From: an uncultured Ruminococcus sp.
Lineage (GTDB): Bacteria; Bacillota; Clostridia; Oscillospirales; Ruminococcaceae
DNA length: 7,578 nucleotides
Direction: 5' to 3'
NCBI GenBank assembly: GCA_900545125.1
Contig: UQXS01000119.1
Span: 1 to 7,578, forward strand
A program made the position numbers and the translations under genes. Within the stretch, counting starts at the first letter, position 1. Every line of letters starts with the position of its first letter. Below, one piece after another: positions 5,491 to 7,578 of the stretch. The notes beneath the pieces were generated by a model. That model was given only the letters and a program-made list of their open reading frames with translations, did no database searches and was not told the origin of the DNA.

Positions 5491-7005
5491 ATGGCTTTAC
5501 CAATCAACATCGCAGATCTGATTAACCGCAGAGTCGTGGAAAATGCGCGAGTCGAGTACAAAAAGAGTTGGAATCCCGAACCTATTACACATTCAATATG
5601 TGCTTTCGCCAACGATATTGATAACTGGGGCGGCGGTTATATCATTATTGGAGTTGAAGAAGAAAATGGGATGCCGAAGATTCCTATAGAAGGGATCAAT
5701 CCGGAATCTATTGACCGTATAAGCAAGGAACTGCTGCAGAAGTGTAACTTGATAGAGCCTCGTTATGTTCCGGTTGTTGAACATGCCTTATATGACGGAA
5801 AACATATCCTAGTGCTATGGATTCCGGGAGGTGAGGTTCGTCCATACAAGTGCCCGGTCGCTATTCTTCCAGATAAGCCCACAAAGTCTGAAAAGGCTTA
5901 CTATATCCGAAAACTGTCTAATACCATCCGCGCCAATGCATTGGAAGAAAAAGAGCTGTTTATGTTGGCAAATAACGTTCCATTTGATGACCGAGCAAAT
6001 ATGCTGGCAAATGTAGACGATATGCGTCCGAGCCTGATTTCAGAATATCTTTATTCTGTAGGAAGCAATCTGCAGCGTGAAGCGCTAAAACGTCCGTTGG
6101 AGGATTTGGCCTCAGATATGCGGCTTCTTGGCGGACCGAGTGAGTTCAGAAAGCCTAGAAATGTTGGCTTAATGTTTTTTAATGAAGCGCCAGATCATTT
6201 CTTTGAATATGCTCGCATAGAGGTCGTTGACAAACCTGATCCTACCGGAATTGGTATGACAGAAAAGGTTTTCTCCGGCCCACTTGATAAGCAGTTGAGA
6301 GACGCATTGAGTTATATTCAGAACTACATTATAAAAGAAAAGATTACAAAGATCTCAGGTCAAGCGGAAGCCGAACGTATTTACAATTTTCCATATGCAG
6401 CGGTCGAAGAAGCTCTTTCAAATGCCGTATACCATAAATCCTATCAGATAGGTGAACCGATCACCGTAACAGTCACTCCTGAAAAAATGGAGATAACCAG
6501 CCTTCCTGGACCGGACAGGACAATTACCGATAGCGATCTTGCAAACAGACGCATGGTATCTCGGCGTTATCGTAACCGTAGGATTGGCGATTTCCTTAAA
6601 GAACTAAAACTTGTTGAAGGGCGCAATACCGGTATACCAACCATTCTGCGCTCTATGGAGCAAAACGGTTCTGGTTTGCCAACTTTTGAGACAGATGAAG
6701 ATCGTACTTATTTAACTGTGATACTGCCCATACACAAAGACTTCATTATTAATATTCAACCTACGCAAATCTGTACCACCAAAGGTAAGCGAAACCAAGC
6801 TGAAATCAAGGAACTTATAATTGCTACGCTCTCTGATCTAGGTGCCATATCTACATCGCAGCTTGCCCAAAAACTTGGATACACAAAAGTGACTGACGCG
6901 TTATCCAAGGCAATAAAAGAACTTATGTTAGAAGGTAAAATCGCATATAGTGAGCCGGATAAACCGACCAGCAGGAATCAAAAATTAATGATAAATAGGT
7001 TATGA
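5491..7005 (+). CDS. AlbA_2 (Schlafen-like) and GHKL-type ATP-binding protein with C-terminal winged helix
   Basis: The protein is 504 residues and intact. The N-terminal AlbA_2 domain (about 10-150) shows ARVEYKKSW, CAFANDIDNWGGGYIIIGVE (37-56) and AYYIRKLSNTIRA (136-148). A GHKL/HATPase-like region follows, with FPYAAVEEALSNAVYHKSY (300-318), MEITSLPGP (333-341) and RRIGDFLKELKLVEGRNTGI (363-382). Residues about 434-500 look like a winged helix (ISTSQLAQKLGYTKVTDALS). Such three-part proteins are usually annotated as putative DNA-binding or transcriptional regulators. They are common on mobile and defence-associated DNA, but their biochemical role is not settled. ATG 5491 is chosen because TAGGAGG (5478-5484) lies six bases before it. 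An upstream ATG at 5449 falls within the operator region and lacks a binding site. It stands alone, downstream of recombinase relics, with its own controlled promoter. Confidence 0.9.
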   Translation: MALPINIADLINRRVVENARVEYKKSWNPEPITHSICAFANDIDNWGGGYIIIGVEEENGMPKIPIEGINPESIDRISKELLQKCNLIEPRYVPVVEHALYDGKHILVLWIPGGEVRPYKCPVAILPDKPTKSEKAYYIRKLSNTIRANALEEKELFMLANNVPFDDRANMLANVDDMRPSLISEYLYSVGSNLQREALKRPLEDLASDMRLLGGPSEFRKPRNVGLMFFNEAPDHFFEYARIEVVDKPDPTGIGMTEKVFSGPLDKQLRDALSYIQNYIIKEKITKISGQAEAERIYNFPYAAVEEALSNAVYHKSYQIGEPITVTVTPEKMEITSLPGPDRTITDSDLANRRMVSRRYRNRRIGDFLKELKLVEGRNTGIPTILRSMEQNGSGLPTFETDEDRTYLTVILPIHKDFIINIQPTQICTTKGKRNQAEIKELIIATLSDLGAISTSQLAQKLGYTKVTDALSKAIKELMLEGKIAYSEPDKPTSRNQKLMINRL

Positions 7006-7074
7006 ACAACGAAAACAAGATATAGAGTTGCAAAGGATAAGCGAAAACATATTGTTGGTTATATCATAAAACGT

Positions 7075-7110
7075 AGCAGCATTTCCTAGTACGTACTAGA
7101 AAATGCTGCT
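7075..7110. repeat. 36-bp near-perfect palindrome downstream of the AlbA_2 gene
   Basis: The two 18-base halves, AGCAGCATTTCCTAGTAC (7075-7092) and GTACTAGAAAATGCTGCT (7093-7110), pair at 17 of 18 positions with no loop. The only mismatch is C7085 against A7100. The centre, CTAGTACGTACTAG, is fully symmetric. No U tract follows on either strand, so it is a weak classical terminator. It could instead be a protein-binding site, a recombination or end sequence, or a terminator of another kind for the gene ending at 7005. Confidence 0.65.
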
Positions 7111-7169
7111 CGCATCGGCAATAAAACTCTATTTCCCTACCATCGGACTATAACCTATAACTAGGACTA

Positions 7170-7188
7170 GGGACAACTGGCATGTCCC
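7170..7188 (-). terminator. Weak hairpin after the small minus-strand gene
   Basis: GGGACA (7170-7175) and TGTCCC (7183-7188) form a 6-bp stem with a 7-base loop, 13 bases beyond the stop of the minus-strand gene at 7202-7333. The bases after it on that strand (TAGTCCTAG) are only moderately T-rich, so termination is uncertain. Confidence 0.3.
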
Positions 7189-7201
7189 ATTATGTATGGA
7201 G

Positions 7202-7333
7202 TTACTCTTCGTCCTCATGAGAAGCGGTGTCTCGTGTTACACGACTATCATCAACCCAAAAGCGGAAAACTTTCCCGTCTTTTCGGTAAATGCGGACACC
7301 GTTTTTAGTAATGTAACGGCTATAAACCCACAT
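7202..7333 (-). CDS. Small 43-residue basic/aromatic protein of unknown function
   Basis: The minus-strand frame runs from ATG (7331-7333) to TAA (7202-7204). The protein begins MWVYSRYITKNGVRIYRKDG, continues KVFRFWVDDS, and ends in an acidic tail, SHEDEE. The N-terminal 30 residues alternate hydrophobic or aromatic with polar residues as in a small beta-sheet, with two turns (KNG, KDG). This recalls short beta-strand proteins or DNA-binding wings, but I do not recognise a family. A clear ribosome binding site (AGGAGG, plus positions 7342-7347) lies eight bases before the start, which makes this a better gene than the overlapping longer frame on the same strand. There is no membrane segment or signal peptide. 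A neighbouring gene at the right edge is on the same strand but about 180 bases away. Confidence 0.65.
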   Translation of the reverse strand: MWVYSRYITKNGVRIYRKDGKVFRFWVDDSRVTRDTASHEDEE

Positions 7334-7354
7334 ACTATTATCCTCCTACTCTGC

Positions 7355-7398
7355 AAAATATCTATATAAACTATCTTGCACAATTCGGATAAGTGTGC
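7355..7398 (-). promoter_or_regulatory. Possible promoter and small inverted repeat before the 43-residue gene
   Basis: On the minus strand TTGTGC (plus 7378-7383) and TATTTT (7355-7360) are 17 bases apart, a weak match to a standard promoter. It would start transcription almost at the ribosome binding site, leaving a very short leader, so the true promoter may lie further upstream. GCACA (7378-7382) and TGTGC (7394-7398) form a 5-bp inverted repeat overlapping the -35 and could be a control site. Confidence 0.3.
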
Positions 7399-7496
7399 TA
7401 TCATAAAAGCGCTACTTTTTACGAGAGGCCAGTCACACAATCTTCTTTATACAGTAGGGTGCCGTCAAGATTTATGCGCAAATTTATTTGCAGGCT

Positions 7497-7518
7497 CCGG
7501 CTGAGTGAAGTCAGCCGG
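7497..7518 (-). terminator. Hairpin at the end of the right-edge minus-strand gene
   Basis: CCGGCTGA (7497-7504) and TCAGCCGG (7511-7518) pair perfectly over 8 bp around GTGAAG. The minus-strand stop codon lies inside the stem. The next bases on that strand (AGCCTGCAAATAAATTTG) lack a U run, so the hairpin may protect the 3' end of the transcript rather than terminate it efficiently. Confidence 0.4.
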
Positions 7519-7578
7519 CAATGGAGGCGTCGTCCAGAGCCGCCTCCAAGTGCTTCATGTTCATGTATTTCTTGTTGC
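7511..7578 (-). CDS. C-terminal end of an unidentified minus-strand gene, truncated by window edge
   Basis: The last 21 codons of a minus-strand frame are visible (NKKYMNMKHLEAALDDASIAG, then TGA at 7511-7513). The frame is open to the edge and ends at a hairpin, which supports a real gene end. The helical, charged tail with KHLEAALDD is not enough to name a family. Two internal Met codons make it possible that only a very short peptide is encoded, but continuation beyond the edge is more likely. Confidence 0.4.
   Translation of the reverse strand, partial: NKKYMNMKHLEAALDDASIAG

Noticed and set aside
7237..7440. 67-residue minus-strand frame overlapping the small gene
   Set aside because: It has no ribosome binding site, and the 43-residue frame on the same strand has a much better start.

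Overview
The window looks like a piece of a low- to mid-GC Firmicutes (Clostridia-like, possibly gut) chromosome. It carries a sortase-type pilus operon at the left end, followed by a stretch that reads as a graveyard of mobile-element parts. The assignment rests on the LPXTG pilin tail, two class C-like sortases, strong GGAGG ribosome binding sites and accessory families common in Clostridia. No rRNA, tRNA or CRISPR array was seen.

Region 1 (1-1826): the C-terminus of an LPKTG-anchored surface protein, probably a pilin, runs into two sortase genes that overlap by 14 bases. A 10-bp hairpin with a short T run lies between the pilin and the first sortase. It could be an attenuator that makes pilin mRNA exceed sortase mRNA. 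Both sortases keep the His/Cys/Arg triad, but neither has a recognisable DP-aromatic lid.

Region 2 (1827-5379): a patchwork. It begins with a small frameshifted ORF of a kind I associate with clostridial integrative elements (1847-1989). Next comes an intact, oppositely oriented AAA/DUF4143 ATPase (1994-3283, minus) with a good promoter and an upstream array of 12-bp repeats. A 23-residue start-of-gene scrap with a strong ribosome binding site (3557-3628) follows, and then an ATPase-less C-terminal fragment resembling YobI-type P-loop NTPases (3628-4320). After a hairpin flanked by direct repeats comes about 0.9 kb of coding relics (4474-5379), broken by stops and frame changes. The last part of these relics closely resembles the tail of a large serine recombinase. 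This arrangement suggests successive insertions and deletions inside an old integrative element.

Region 3 (5380-7110): an intact AlbA_2 (Schlafen-like) and GHKL-type ATP-binding protein with a C-terminal winged helix (5491-7005). It has a near-consensus extended -10 promoter set inside a perfect inverted repeat, plus a third operator half-site downstream, which suggests an autoregulated or tightly controlled accessory gene. A 36-bp almost perfect palindrome lies about 70 bp after it.

Region 4 (7111-7578): a 43-residue minus-strand small gene with its own ribosome binding site, and the C-terminal end of another minus-strand gene running off the right edge. No single new system is proven. The best candidates for follow-up are the operator-controlled AlbA_2 protein, the repeat array next to the ATPase promoter, and the pilin/sortase attenuator.
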